A stretch of DNA of 64,000 nt from Saccharobesus litoralis (GCF_003063625.1 NZ_CP026604.1:3574065-3638064); one strand, 5' to 3'. Shown: positions 52,354 through 63,003, numbered from the stretch's first letter. Notes: generated by a model from the letters alone, not told the origin. Translations and numbers: made by a program.

Positions 52354-54951
52354 ATGCGCTTGGGTGTTATAACAAAGTTGCGTAGTTATTTATGCGTGTT
52401 GCTGATTTCCAGCTTCTCTATTGTCTGTGGTCAGGCTATTGCAAAAGACATATCTGACTTTAATTTTGATTGGCGTTTTCAGTTGTATGAGAATATTTAT
52501 GACACCAAGCAGCAAGCTGCGTATCAGCATAATTATGACGATTCAAATTGGTCTGTTGTGCAAGTACCACATGATTGGGCAGTACCATTACCTTATACCG
52601 ATGAAAAAGGCGCGGCGAGTTCTGGTTTTAAAGCTGGCGGTGTAGGCTGGTATCGTAAGTCGTTTGTATTGGGTAAAGAAAACCAAAATAAGGTTGTGTG
52701 GTTAGAGTTTGACGGTATTTACAATAATTCAGATGTTTGGATTAACGGTCATCATGTGGCTGAAAGACCTTACGGTTATTCGAGTTTTTCGGCAGAGTTA
52801 ACTCCATATTTGTTATTTGACGGCCAACCTAATGTAGTGTCTGTTCGCGTTAATCGTACGAGTTATGCCGATTCTCGTTGGTATACAGGCTCGGGTATTT
52901 ATCGAAATGTGCGCTTAGTTAAAGCAGATAAAATTTATATTCCGCAGTGGGGTATTCAAGTTTCAACACCCAATATTTACGATGACTTGGCTAAGGTTAA
53001 AGTTCAAACAACAATTAACGCACAAGCGCATCAAGGACAGGAAGCTAAGTTACACATTGAAATTTTTGATGAACAAAATCAACGAGTCGCACAACAAACA
53101 GCTTATGTTGATTTAGCGCATCAAACCAATGTTGTTACTGAAGTTGAAGTGCGTGATCCGCAGTTATGGGCGCTTGAATCACCGACTTTGTACCACGCTA
53201 AAGTGTCGATTTACAAAAATGATGGATTCTTTTCGTCGTATAAATTAATCGGTGACGACAAAACAAGATTCGGTATTCGCACAATTAAGTTCGATGCGAA
53301 CAAAGGCTTTTTGCTAAATGGTAAGCAAACTAAAATTAAAGGTGTTAACTTACATCATGATGCGGGCGCTGTTGGTGTGGCAGTGACTAAAGAGATGTGG
53401 CGCTATCGTTTAAATAAATTAAAAAGCGTGGGGGTTAATGCCATTCGTATGTCGCACAATCCACATTCTCCTGAACTAATGGAGCTGTGTGACGAAATGG
53501 GCTTTTTAGTGAATGCTGAAATTTTTGACGACTGGGACAGAACCAAGAAAAAGAGCAAAATTCGTTTAGGAGATAATGCGGTTTCTGGCGATGCGGGTCG
53601 CTCATACGATGAGTATTTTAAGCAATGGGCCGAGCGTGACGCTAAAGATGCTGTACGTCGTGATTTTAACCATCCGTCAGTGATTATGTGGAGTATAGGT
53701 AATGAAATTGAGTGGACTTATCCATACTATCCTAAGTCAGCTACGCATGCCGAAGATGGTACTGATTATTATACTGAAGCACCAGATTACACGCCTGAGC
53801 GAATTCGCAAAAACTTAAAGAAACACAACCCAGATAGCATAGATAACTTACCTATCGTTTCTAATATGCTGCGTGGCTTTGTTAAAGAAATTGATACAAC
53901 CCGCCCAGTCACTGCAGGTTTAGTGCAACCCTCGGTTGGATTCACCTCGGGTTACACTGATACATTAGATGTTGTTGGCTTTAATTATCGCGCGCCTGAA
54001 TATGAAGTAGCCCATAAGACTAACCCAGATGCCATTATTTACGGCTCTGAAAACTGGGGTGCATGGCGCGAATGGCGCGATGTAAAAGACAAAGACTATG
54101 TGGCAGGTATCTTTATTTGGACAGGTTTTGCTTATAAAGGTGAATCGGGTCCGTTACCTAAGATGGGGTTAGAGATTTCGTTGTTTGACTTCTTAGGCAA
54201 TAAAACCCCACGAGGTCATTTCTTTGAAACCATCTGGCGTAGCGAGCCTAAAATTTATTTAGGTACGACGGCCGCAAGCCAATCAGAGTTTAGTTATTCA
54301 GAAACTGACGGTTGGACATTTACAGCGCGTAAGTATCCTAAAGGTGTGTGGGCGCCGATCCGTAATTGGGAATGGTACGATATTGAAGAAAAATGGAAGT
54401 ACGCTGATGGCGAGTCAATTGTTGTTCAAAGCTATACCAATACTGAAGAAGCCGAACTGTTTTTAAATGGCCAATCGCTAGGTCGAAAGTCATTAAAGGC
54501 GTTTGATGAAGATCGTGTGATCAAGTGGCTAGTGCCTTATCAAGCCGGTGAGCTTAAGGTGGTAGGTTACAATCAAGGTAAAGCGGTAACTGAAGATATG
54601 ATTAATACGCATGGTCAATTGGCGTCAATCGATTTAGTCGCAGACAAACCTGAAATGCAGGCTGATAGCTACGATGCAATTCAATTACATGTAACTTTGT
54701 TGGATGCAAAAGGCAATCGACTATTTGATGATGAGCAAAAGGTTGAGTTTGAGGTAACAGGTTCTTTTGGTCAGACATTTGTTGATAATGGTTCTGAGTT
54801 CAATGTGGGTGATGTACTTGCCGATTCAGTGACAAGCCATAAAGGTCGTGCGGGAATATTGATCCAAAGTAGCACGCAAGCGGGTGATATTCGTGTTGTG
54901 GCTAAGGTTGGAACGGTGAAATCTCAACCTTTAATTCTTAAAGTTAAATAG
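52354..54951 (+). CDS. Secreted GH2-family glycosidase (beta-galactosidase-like)
   Basis: 865 residues from ATG 52354, which has TAGGTG upstream; a GTG three codons earlier is in frame. A signal peptide (cleavage near QAIAKD) predicts export. Order: sugar-binding jelly roll (FDWRFQLYEN; GGVGWYRKSF), Ig-like domain, TIM barrel with acid/base Glu in SIGNEIEW (about residue 450) and the nucleophile region YGSENWGAW (about 563), a DUF4982-type domain (EAELFLNGQSLGRK) and a C-terminal Ig-like domain. GH2 enzymes of this layout in marine bacteria often act on algal galactans, but the substrate cannot be read from sequence. No polysaccharide locus surrounds it. Confidence 0.88.
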   Translation: MRLGVITKLRSYLCVLLISSFSIVCGQAIAKDISDFNFDWRFQLYENIYDTKQQAAYQHNYDDSNWSVVQVPHDWAVPLPYTDEKGAASSGFKAGGVGWYRKSFVLGKENQNKVVWLEFDGIYNNSDVWINGHHVAERPYGYSSFSAELTPYLLFDGQPNVVSVRVNRTSYADSRWYTGSGIYRNVRLVKADKIYIPQWGIQVSTPNIYDDLAKVKVQTTINAQAHQGQEAKLHIEIFDEQNQRVAQQTAYVDLAHQTNVVTEVEVRDPQLWALESPTLYHAKVSIYKNDGFFSSYKLIGDDKTRFGIRTIKFDANKGFLLNGKQTKIKGVNLHHDAGAVGVAVTKEMWRYRLNKLKSVGVNAIRMSHNPHSPELMELCDEMGFLVNAEIFDDWDRTKKKSKIRLGDNAVSGDAGRSYDEYFKQWAERDAKDAVRRDFNHPSVIMWSIGNEIEWTYPYYPKSATHAEDGTDYYTEAPDYTPERIRKNLKKHNPDSIDNLPIVSNMLRGFVKEIDTTRPVTAGLVQPSVGFTSGYTDTLDVVGFNYRAPEYEVAHKTNPDAIIYGSENWGAWREWRDVKDKDYVAGIFIWTGFAYKGESGPLPKMGLEISLFDFLGNKTPRGHFFETIWRSEPKIYLGTTAASQSEFSYSETDGWTFTARKYPKGVWAPIRNWEWYDIEEKWKYADGESIVVQSYTNTEEAELFLNGQSLGRKSLKAFDEDRVIKWLVPYQAGELKVVGYNQGKAVTEDMINTHGQLASIDLVADKPEMQADSYDAIQLHVTLLDAKGNRLFDDEQKVEFEVTGSFGQTFVDNGSEFNVGDVLADSVTSHKGRAGILIQSSTQAGDIRVVAKVGTVKSQPLILKVK

Positions 54952-54968
54952 TTTGTTAATTACAGAGA

Positions 54969-55193
54969 TATAGTCTTCTCGCTTAGGTCTTATGGTTCAT
55001 TGTCAGCGCTAACTCTCGACTTTGGCTCCTGCGTCGTTCTAACACCTAAATCCATTTAGGCGGCCCCAATCACATAGTAGAGCATATGCTCATGGGGTCT
55101 CGAAGCTTGACGGCTTTGCCTATATGGATGTAGGTACTTAGGTTTCGTCTGGAACTAGAAACCTGCCCCTAAAACCCGATCGCTTTGACTATA
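54969..55193 (-). repeat. R1 MITE-like element, copy C, with nested alpha element
   Basis: Bounded by TATAGTC (54969-54975) and GACTATA (55187-55193); inverted relative to copy A. Compared with copy D it carries an extra block of about 49 bp at about 55117-55165 beside AAGCTTGACGGCTT. The block is a reverse-oriented alpha-type two-hairpin element (CCTATATGGATGTAGG; AGGTTTC / GAAACCT around GTCTGGAACTA). Confidence 0.75.
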
Positions 55194-55225
55194 GCATCAG
55201 TTGTTACCAGTAGTATTCAAGCATA

Positions 55226-55252
55226 AAAAAGCCCGCTTCAAGCGGGCTTTTT
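55226..55252. terminator. Bidirectional terminator between GH2 and gshB
   Basis: GCCCGCT-TCA-AGCGGGC (55231-55247) is preceded by six A and followed by five T, so it can serve both the GH2 gene and the convergent gshB. Confidence 0.9.
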
Positions 55253-55291
55253 AGTTAATTTTTATCAACCATACGAATTAGCGTAATGGCT

Positions 55292-56245
55292 TTATCTGCC
55301 TTGAAGCTTTTCTTCAATGCAGTCAAATAGTTTTCCTGTAATATCAACATCATATGCCTTGCTGATCTCTTGAACACAGGTGGGGCTGGTGACATTAATT
55401 TCAGTTAATTTATCGCCTATCACATCTAAACCAACAAAGATTAAGCCTTTTTCCTTCAATGTTGGGCCCACTTGCTCCGCGATCCAGCGGTCTGAATCAG
55501 ACAATGGGCGAGCTTCACCTCTGCCGCCAGCCGCTAAATTACCTCGGGTTTCACCTTTCGCTGGAATACGCGCTAGGCAATAATCTATGGGCTCGCCGTT
55601 GATCATTAATATTCGTTTATCGCCATCTTTGATTTCAGGGATGAAAGTTTGCGCCATTGCGTAGCGTGTACCATGCTCGGTTAACGTTTCTAAAATGACA
55701 CCGACGTTTGCATCGTCTGGTTTTAACCTAAAAATAGAAGCGCCGCCCATGCCATCCAGCGGTTTTAAAATGACATCTTGATGTTGATTGTAAAATTCAC
55801 GAATACGTTTAGCATCACGGGATACCAAGGTGGTTGGACAACACTCAGGAAACCATGCGGTATAAAGCTTTTCGTTAGCATCACGTAAGCTTTGCGGTTT
55901 GTTGACGATCAATGTTCCTTCGCGCTCTGCCTGCTCAAGCATGTAGGTGGCGTAAATATATTCGGTATCAAAAGGCGGATCTTTACGCATCAAAATTACG
56001 TCTAGCTCGGCTAGCGGCCAGTCATATTGCTCACCAAATGTGTACCAATTATCTGGATTGTTGTTAACGGTTAAAGCGGTGACGTTACCGTATGCGCGGC
56101 CTGTTTCTATGTAGAGATCCTGCATTTCTAGGTAATAAATCTCATAGCCGCGTTGTTGGGCTTCAAGCAACATGGCGAAGCTGGTGTCTTTTTTGATATT
56201 GATGTCGGATATGGGATCCATTACGATGCCAAGCTTAATTGCCAT
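55292..56245 (-). CDS. gshB: Glutathione synthetase
   Basis: 317 residues from the ATG at 56245, directly behind AGGAG; an in-frame ATG 21 bases earlier lies across this ribosome site. KLGIVMDPISDINIKKDTSFAML is the usual N-terminus. The ATP-grasp domain shows DVILKPLDGMGGASIF, GDKRILMINGEPI and INVTSPTCVQEI. It joins gamma-glutamylcysteine with glycine in the cytoplasm. The R1 element lies just upstream, so the promoter is either inside or beyond it. Confidence 0.95.
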   Translation of the reverse strand: MAIKLGIVMDPISDINIKKDTSFAMLLEAQQRGYEIYYLEMQDLYIETGRAYGNVTALTVNNNPDNWYTFGEQYDWPLAELDVILMRKDPPFDTEYIYATYMLEQAEREGTLIVNKPQSLRDANEKLYTAWFPECCPTTLVSRDAKRIREFYNQHQDVILKPLDGMGGASIFRLKPDDANVGVILETLTEHGTRYAMAQTFIPEIKDGDKRILMINGEPIDYCLARIPAKGETRGNLAAGGRGEARPLSDSDRWIAEQVGPTLKEKGLIFVGLDVIGDKLTEINVTSPTCVQEISKAYDVDITGKLFDCIEEKLQGR

Positions 56246-56286
56246 GATAGCTCCTGTAATTTTCAACCTGAATGGGTTGCGAAAGA

Positions 56287-56458
56287 TAGTCTTCCCGCTC
56301 TGATTTTATGGTTCATTGTCAGCGCTTACTCTCGACTTTGGCTCCTGCGTCGTTCTAACACCTAAATCCATTTAGGCGGCCCCAATCACATAATAAAGCA
56401 TATGCTCATGGGGTCTCGAAGCTTGACGGCTTCCCCTAAAACCCGATCGCTTTGACTA
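56287..56458 (-). repeat. R1 MITE-like element, copy D (without nested insert)
   Basis: A 172-bp inverted copy bounded by TAGTC and GACTA. It has the AAGCTTGACGGCTT site empty and so shows the ancestral state for the inserts in copies A and C. It lies between ppx and gshB. Confidence 0.75.
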
Positions 56459-56530
56459 AAAATGGGTTGTTTAGGCAAATGGGGCTGAAATTTGAAACCT
56501 CAACCCCGAATATTTAATAAGTGTTTATAA

Positions 56531-58042
56531 TCACGAAAAAAAGAAATTAAAACCTGCATCCAGTTGCATGAGTTTCTCTTGCTCTAAGTCGGCTTCAAGA
56601 AGCTTTTCTTGGGCCAAAAAGCCCTCAGGAAATTGAATGGTGATGGATTCATCTTCCACGGTTACACTAAAATCAGGCACTAAATTATCGCGACGGCGTA
56701 AATTAATGACTAGGGCGATACGCAATATTCGTATTGCACGAACCACTTTAGATACTTTATACAAGGTAAAGCTAGGTAGCTCTTCTAATCGCAGCTTTTT
56801 ACGCTGAAATCGTAATAAACTGGCAATCAATAGCTGTTCTTCTTGAACGAATCCAGGTAATGACGAATGGCTAGCAATATAAGCCGAATGCTTGTGAAAG
56901 CCAGTTGAGTTGATATGCAGGCCAATTTCGTGAATTTGACACGCCCAAACTAATATTTGTCGGAATTTACGCGATAAGTTCCATTCAGAGTTTGATTGCT
57001 GAACGATTTCAAGTGCAGTGCGCTGCACTCGGTTAGCTTGATTCGCGTCTATGTAGTAGCGTGTCATCAAACTTTCGATGGTGCGTTCACGAATATCATG
57101 GTGTTTTAATCGTTCTTCCATTTCGTATAACACTCCTTCTCGTAGCGCTGCGTCAGAATAGGTCAGCGATTTGATGTTGAGTACTTCGAATGCGGCAATT
57201 AACACAGCCAGCCCACCAGGTAATACGGGGCTACGATGTTCTGAAACACCCGCTATATTGATGTCGTTAACATGTCCAAAGCTAAGCAGCATTTGCTTGA
57301 GCTTTTCGAGGTGTGTGGCTTTAATTTCACTTTGACTCCAACCGGCTCGTACAATAACTTCTCGGATGGCTTTAATCGTTCCTGATGTGCCAAAACAAGC
57401 TTGCCAGCCCATATTTTTGTATTGTTCGATAATTTCTTCTAGTTCTTGCTCGGCTTGAATGATGGCTTTTTGGAAGGCTAACTCTGTAATTTTACCATTT
57501 TTGAAAAACGTCTGGGTGTAGCTAACACAACCCATTGAGCGAGAGCTTAACGCGATAGGCGCAAATTGTTGGCCAATAATAAATTCAGTACTACCACCAC
57601 CAATATCAATAACTAATCTATTACCTTGTTCACTGACGGTATGCGCCACACCTTGGTAGATAAGACGGGCTTCTTCTTGGCCGCTTATCACTTCTATAGG
57701 GTAAGGAAATACTTGCTTAGCTCGTTGTAAAAATAATTTCGCGTTTATGGCCGAACGTAAAGTGTAGGTAGCGACAACTCTCACGTTTTCTTGTGGGATC
57801 CCCTCAAGTGCTTGTGCCATTTGCGTGAGGGTTTCTAGCCCACGCACCATAGCATCTTCAGAAAGGGACTTATCTCGGGCTAAGCCATCAGCTAATCTGA
57901 CACGTTGTTTGACTTTATGTAAGGTTTGCAACGTGCCGTCAACTATTCGAGCGACAATTAGGTGGAAACTATTTGAACCAATATCTAACGCAGCGTACAC
58001 AGTGCCGGGTTCGGGAATCGTTTGATTTTGTTTTTGTTCCAC
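56531..58042 (-). CDS. ppx: Exopolyphosphatase / Ppx-GppA family phosphatase
   Basis: A 503-residue protein of the actin-like ATPase fold: ALDIGSNSFHLIVARI at about residue 18, the phosphate-2 motif IDIGGGSTEFIIG at about 140, and a C-terminal HD-like helical domain (VWACQIHEIGLHI; YIASHSSLPGF). It hydrolyses polyphosphate from its ends and may also act on pppGpp. It lies 51 bp behind ppk on the same strand, the normal ppk-ppx pair. Confidence 0.93.
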   Translation of the reverse strand: MEQKQNQTIPEPGTVYAALDIGSNSFHLIVARIVDGTLQTLHKVKQRVRLADGLARDKSLSEDAMVRGLETLTQMAQALEGIPQENVRVVATYTLRSAINAKLFLQRAKQVFPYPIEVISGQEEARLIYQGVAHTVSEQGNRLVIDIGGGSTEFIIGQQFAPIALSSRSMGCVSYTQTFFKNGKITELAFQKAIIQAEQELEEIIEQYKNMGWQACFGTSGTIKAIREVIVRAGWSQSEIKATHLEKLKQMLLSFGHVNDINIAGVSEHRSPVLPGGLAVLIAAFEVLNIKSLTYSDAALREGVLYEMEERLKHHDIRERTIESLMTRYYIDANQANRVQRTALEIVQQSNSEWNLSRKFRQILVWACQIHEIGLHINSTGFHKHSAYIASHSSLPGFVQEEQLLIASLLRFQRKKLRLEELPSFTLYKVSKVVRAIRILRIALVINLRRRDNLVPDFSVTVEDESITIQFPEGFLAQEKLLEADLEQEKLMQLDAGFNFFFS

Positions 58043-58093
58043 CTCTACCTCCGTAATTTGTTCAATTGGGTAAGGTAGGAAACCTAACCACTA

Positions 58094-60175
58094 TCACTTA
58101 ACTAACTCACTTTCTTCTGTTGCTTTTAAGTAGTTGTATATGGCAACTTGTGAGCGTATTTTTTTGCGATTACCACGCTTAACATACTGATTTTTTTGCT
58201 CAGCGTCTATGACACGTGCTTTGGTTGTATCATTAAATTGTAATGCAATGATGTCTTTTATGCGTTTTTTTAATTCTTCATCATAAATAGGGCACGCGAC
58301 TTCGACTCTATGGTCAATATTGCGGGTCATCCAGTCAGCTGACGAGATATATACTTTCTCGTTGCCACCATTATGGAAAATCATCACACGCGGATGTTCT
58401 AAAAAGCGATCGACAATACTGATGATTTCGATATTTTCACTCAAGCCTTTCGCACCAGGAACTAGTTCACACATACCACGAATGATCATGCGAATTTTCA
58501 CCCCAGCTTGACTCGCTTCGTATAGTTTGAGAATTAATGGCTTATCAACTAGGTTATTAACCTTCACCGTAATGGCCGCTTGTTTTCCCGCACGCGCATT
58601 AACGATTTCATTGTCGATTAAATTGGTTAGCGGAATACGGGAATAGATGGGTGATACCATTAAATGCTGATAGTCATGATGCTTGTACATATTTTCGATA
58701 AAATCGAAAACATTCGCTGCTTCATCGCATATCTCTTTATGGCAAGTGAATAAACTAAAGTCGGTATAAATACGCGCCGTTTTTTCATGGAAGTTACCTG
58801 TGCCTAAGTGGGCATAACGTATTAAGCCGGTCTCTTCCATACGGTTTATCAAGCAAAGCTTGGAATGCACTTTTAGTGTTGGGTTGGTAAACACAACGCG
58901 TATTCCGGCTTCTGTCATGATTTTAGCCCATTCAATGTTGTTAGATTCATCAAATCGGGCTTTAAGTTCAACGATAACTGTGACTTTTTTGCCGTTTTTC
59001 ACTGCATCCATAAGTGAGCTAATTATGTTGGAATTTTTTGCTACACGATAAATATTTAGCTTGATACTTTGCACCAGTGGATCAAACGCCGCTTGCCTTA
59101 CCAGTTCAGTAAAGTGATCGAATGTATGAAAAGGGTAATAGAGCAAAATATCTTTGGCTTTCATGGCATCAAACACGGTTTTGTGATTGACAAACGAACT
59201 GCTCTTAAACGGTGGCAATGGCTTGTTTTCTAAATATTCACGCCCAACATTGGGAAAACCGATAAAGTCTTTAAAATTACGGCAGCGGCCGCCAGGTAAT
59301 AGGTTGTCATCGCTTTCGGAAATATTCATTTTGGCTTTAAGCATTTGCAAAATGTCGTCATCCATTTCACGGTTATAAACAACACGGGTGGGTTTTGCGT
59401 CGACGCGTTGCTTTAAACCTTCAGACATTTGCTCAACGACACTTAAATCTATTTCGTCACTTAAACCAAACTCAGCATCGCGGGTAATTTTAAATGAATA
59501 AACATCCAGTGATTTAAACTTAAAGAAACCATCGAAAATAGAATCTAAGCAGTCGATGATGATGTCATCCAATAATATTATTTTTTTCTCTTTCTTGGTT
59601 TTTTCCGGCGGCAATAATATGAAGCGAGGTAGTGCATCGGTTGGCACATCTAGCAACGCATACTGGGTACCGTGTTTTTGCCTTATTGCCACGGCTAAGT
59701 AAGTTGTATAGTCACTTAAATGCGCCATTAAGTCGGTTGTTTCATTAATAATAATCGGCGTAATATGGCGTAAAACATTATTTTTAAAATATTGTTTTAA
59801 CCATTGGCGGTGAAAGTGACTTAGCTCTTTGGGTTCGACTAGATATATTTTGTGGCGAGCTAATTCTTTGCTGACCTCTTTAAATATTTTTTCAAAGTCA
59901 GCTTGTAACTTGAGAACTTTTTTATGAATGCGTTTTAATAAGCTATCGCTATGATCGGCTTCATTTTGTGCTTTGTTGATCAATATTTGGCGTTTTACAT
60001 CGGCTACGCGAACGCGGAAAAACTCGTCCTGATTGTTAGAGAATATACCTAAGAATCTTACTCGCTCAATGACTGGAACGTTTTTGTCGGCGGCTTCTTG
60101 TAATACGCGCTCGTTGAAGGATAGCCAGCTTAGTTCTTTTTCGTTAAATAATTGGTCTGATTTAACCATTGTCAT
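58094..60175 (-). CDS. ppk1: Polyphosphate kinase 1
   Basis: A 693-residue protein with the full PPK1 layout: N domain (LFNEKELSWLSFNERVLQEA), head domain and two C-terminal phospholipase-D-like domains. The catalytic histidine lies in YAHLGTGNFHEKTARIYTD; other conserved segments are KLNIYRVAKNSNI and MTRNIDHRVEVACPI. It makes polyphosphate from ATP at the membrane. First gene of the ppk-ppx unit. Confidence 0.95.
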   Translation of the reverse strand: MTMVKSDQLFNEKELSWLSFNERVLQEAADKNVPVIERVRFLGIFSNNQDEFFRVRVADVKRQILINKAQNEADHSDSLLKRIHKKVLKLQADFEKIFKEVSKELARHKIYLVEPKELSHFHRQWLKQYFKNNVLRHITPIIINETTDLMAHLSDYTTYLAVAIRQKHGTQYALLDVPTDALPRFILLPPEKTKKEKKIILLDDIIIDCLDSIFDGFFKFKSLDVYSFKITRDAEFGLSDEIDLSVVEQMSEGLKQRVDAKPTRVVYNREMDDDILQMLKAKMNISESDDNLLPGGRCRNFKDFIGFPNVGREYLENKPLPPFKSSSFVNHKTVFDAMKAKDILLYYPFHTFDHFTELVRQAAFDPLVQSIKLNIYRVAKNSNIISSLMDAVKNGKKVTVIVELKARFDESNNIEWAKIMTEAGIRVVFTNPTLKVHSKLCLINRMEETGLIRYAHLGTGNFHEKTARIYTDFSLFTCHKEICDEAANVFDFIENMYKHHDYQHLMVSPIYSRIPLTNLIDNEIVNARAGKQAAITVKVNNLVDKPLILKLYEASQAGVKIRMIIRGMCELVPGAKGLSENIEIISIVDRFLEHPRVMIFHNGGNEKVYISSADWMTRNIDHRVEVACPIYDEELKKRIKDIIALQFNDTTKARVIDAEQKNQYVKRGNRKKIRSQVAIYNYLKATEESELVK

Positions 60176-60298
60176 ATTTTTAAGGGAGTTAGTCAGTTAT
60201 TTTAGCGCCTTTAATACAGTATGCTTGTTGCAAACGTATTACGTTAACTAATTTATGGTTCAAAATGGAACATTTATGTTGTTCCTTTTTCATTAGAC

Positions 60299-60805
60299 TT
60301 AAAGTGAGTTTATATCCACGATCAAGTCATCCGCCAGTTGTTCCAATGATTCTTTGACTTGATCTAGGTCGTCGCTGGACAGTTTAACTTCCACTTCAGC
60401 GTGAAATAGTTCACCACCCCAGTTAGGTGCTGGGCTGGTTTTGGAGTTAAGGCGTACAACATTAGCCCCTAGTTTAGCGATCGCACTGGAGACTTCTTTT
60501 ACTATTCCAGGTCTGTCATTGCCTGTAATCGCGATAACGTGACAAGCTTGTTGGGCCTCGTTATTTGGGCTTGATTCAACTATGTCTAGGGTGTAACCCG
60601 ATTGGCGTAATGCGAGCAACGCTTTGCTGAGTGCTTCTGTCGCTTCTGGGCTGATTTTGATCTCGACTATACCGGCAAATTGCCCTGCTAACTGACAAAA
60701 ATTACTTGCCTGCCAACTACCTTTGTATTCGCTAACTAAATTGGAAATATTTTCTATAATGCCGGGTTTGTCTTGAGTAATTAAAGACATCACTAACGTA
60801 TTCAT
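60299..60805 (-). CDS. ACT-domain regulator, GcvR-like
   Basis: 168 residues from ATG 60805 behind AAGGAATC; a longer frame upstream lacks a ribosome site. Two ACT domains are clear: MSLITQDKPGIIENISNLVSEY at the start and IAITGNDRPGIVKEVSSAIAKLG at about 87-110. GcvR of E. coli has the same double-ACT layout and represses the glycine cleavage system through GcvA. No gcv genes lie nearby. Confidence 0.75.
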   Translation of the reverse strand: MNTLVMSLITQDKPGIIENISNLVSEYKGSWQASNFCQLAGQFAGIVEIKISPEATEALSKALLALRQSGYTLDIVESSPNNEAQQACHVIAITGNDRPGIVKEVSSAIAKLGANVVRLNSKTSPAPNWGGELFHAEVEVKLSSDDLDQVKESLEQLADDLIVDINSL

Positions 60806-61122
60806 GAAGATTCCTTGAAACAAAAATTTAATATAGCAACAAGCATAATTAGAATTAATACTATACTGAGTGTAACAGGGTTGAACACTCTGAAAATTAA
60901 AAGCGCTTGGCAACTTTAAATTTAGAAAAATATGAGTAAAAACACAAACATAGTTTGAAGATAAATAATATACGTTAATTTTTACTGGGTGATAACCGAG
61001 TTAACAAATGTATTTATGAGAACTGGCCTGAAATTACGCGCTTGTCATAATAATGAAATAAAAATTTATGTTAAAATTCATGTGTTTGTCATTTTTAAAA
61101 AGTGAATCTGGTGGTTTTAAGC
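60806..61122. other. Gene-free divergent interval
   Basis: AT-rich stretch between the GcvR-like gene and the HBM chemoreceptor gene. Apart from likely promoters for both, I see no gene, repeat or strong hairpin. Confidence 0.4.
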
Positions 61123-63003
61123 ATGTTGGCTTTATCAAATATTTCTATACGTCATCGTTTACTCGGTAATGTCGTTATTATTATCGCGGCGTTGGCCATT
61201 TTACTTTTTCTATCGTTAAGTGAGTTGGTTGAATTCAAAGCGTTGTCGAATGTAAAAGCACAAGTGGAAGCGTTAAATTCAGGTGTACTACAATTACGCC
61301 GTAATGAAAAAGACTTCCTGGCTCGCAAAGATTTAAAATATGTTGAAACCTTTGCCGCTAATGTCAAAAGCCTTAAACAACAGATTGATGAGATTGTACA
61401 GGTTTTTAGTAGCCTAGATATCAATACCGATCAATTGAGTGAATTTCAAAAAACTATTGATAGCTATCAACTAAAGTTTACTGAAATCAGTCGACTGCAA
61501 CAATCGATTGGTTTGCATCCCAAAGATGGTTTGTATGGGTCTTTACGTCAAGCCGTACATGGCGTCGAGGATGTTTTAAAAGCGCATGAAAATTACCAAT
61601 TATTGGCGTTTATGTTGCAATTGCGCCGCGCAGAAAAAGACTTTATGTTGCGCTATGATAAAAAATATTTAGGGAAATTTGATAGCGGAATCGACAATTT
61701 TTATAACGCTTTAGATGCTAATTTTGTTGGTCAAGATTATGTGCCTGAATTAAAACGTTTATTAAATAAATACAAATCAGAGTTTAAGTTATTAGTCGAA
61801 AAGCAAGAGCAGATTGGGCTTGATCCTAAATCAGGTGCGTTGGGGGATTTGCGCGCAACCATTCACAAAACTGATGAAACGCTCGCATCTTTGATGAAGC
61901 AGTCAGAACAAGCCATTAATGATGTGCAAGACACGTTAATCTTACAAAATATTATGGTGTTTATTGTCATTGCTATTTTTTCGATAACCGCAACCTTATT
62001 TATTGCTAACTCGATTGTTAAACCGTTAATGCGATTTTCGCAATTATTTTCAGAGATCCGTCGCGACAATGATTTGACCCGAAGTGTTGAATATAAGGCT
62101 AATGACGAATTATCTCAGGTAGCTAGAGATTTCAATTCGTTAATGGGGGATTTTAGAGATGCGGTTAGCAACATTCATGAAACCACTGGCGTTTTAGATA
62201 TTGCAATGAACGAGTTGTGGAAAAACACCGAAAGTACCACCGTAGGTATGCAAACCCAACAACAAGAGAGTGAAATGGTGGCTACTGCGGCTACTGAAAT
62301 GCAAGCAACGGTAGAGCAAATTGCCCGTAATACTGAATCTGCTGCGAGTAAAGCAGACCGAACCAGCCAGAGTGCTAATGAAGGACACGAACAAGTTAAA
62401 TTAACGGTTGAAGCCATTCAAAATTTATCTAGCCAACTCGATAAAGCGTCGCATGTAGTGGGTGATCTAGAACAAGATAGTTCGACCATAGGTCAGGTTT
62501 TAGAAGTTATTCGTAGTATTGCCGAGCAAACGAATTTGCTAGCACTTAATGCTGCAATCGAGGCTGCAAGGGCTGGTGAGCAAGGTCGAGGATTTGCGGT
62601 CGTTGCAGATGAGGTTCGTAACTTGGCTATGCGCACCCAAGAATCAACACGTGAAATTGAAACCATAATAACGACATTACAATCCCGCACGTCGGATATC
62701 GTACAAATTATGTCTATTTGTCAAAGCGATGGACAAAAGAGCGCAGAGCAAGCCGAGCATGCTGGTCAGTTATTAATTGAGATTAATGACAATGTGATGG
62801 CTATTGTAGAAATGAATACGTCAATAGCGGCAGCTATAGAAGAGCAAAGTAAAGTAGCTTCAGAAGTGAATAAAAATGTAGTGAATATTCGAGACATCGC
62901 TATCGATGTTAAAGGTAAAGCTGAACAAAACTCACAGACAAGTGTCGAAATATCTCAACAGGTAACGTCCTTACATAAAACAGTTGAGATATTTAAAATT
63001 TAA
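61123..63003 (+). CDS. Methyl-accepting chemotaxis protein with HBM sensor domain
   Basis: About 626 residues from ATG 61123 (GGTGG upstream); a GTG seven codons earlier is possible. A membrane helix (about 12-32) leads to a periplasmic helical bimodular (HBM) domain marked by [15 protein letters not shown] and [16 protein letters not shown] second membrane helix follows at about 270-290, then HAMP and the signalling coiled coil with [23 protein letters not shown] receptors such as McpS bind organic acids. It stands alone on its strand. Confidence 0.93.
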   Translation: MLALSNISIRHRLLGNVVIIIAALAILLFLSLSELVEFKALSNVKAQVEALNSGVLQLRRNEKDFLARKDLKYVETFAANVKSLKQQIDEIVQVFSSLDINTDQLSEFQKTIDSYQLKFTEISRLQQSIGLHPKDGLYGSLRQAVHGVEDVLKAHENYQLLAFMLQLRRAEKDFMLRYDKKYLGKFDSGIDNFYNALDANFVGQDYVPELKRLLNKYKSEFKLLVEKQEQIGLDPKSGALGDLRATIHKTDETLASLMKQSEQAINDVQDTLILQNIMVFIVIAIFSITATLFIANSIVKPLMRFSQLFSEIRRDNDLTRSVEYKANDELSQVARDFNSLMGDFRDAVSNIHETTGVLDIAMNELWKNTESTTVGMQTQQQESEMVATAATEMQATVEQIARNTESAASKADRTSQSANEGHEQVKLTVEAIQNLSSQLDKASHVVGDLEQDSSTIGQVLEVIRSIAEQTNLLALNAAIEAARAGEQGRGFAVVADEVRNLAMRTQESTREIETIITTLQSRTSDIVQIMSICQSDGQKSAEQAEHAGQLLIEINDNVMAIVEMNTSIAAAIEEQSKVASEVNKNVVNIRDIAIDVKGKAEQNSQTSVEISQQVTSLHKTVEIFKI

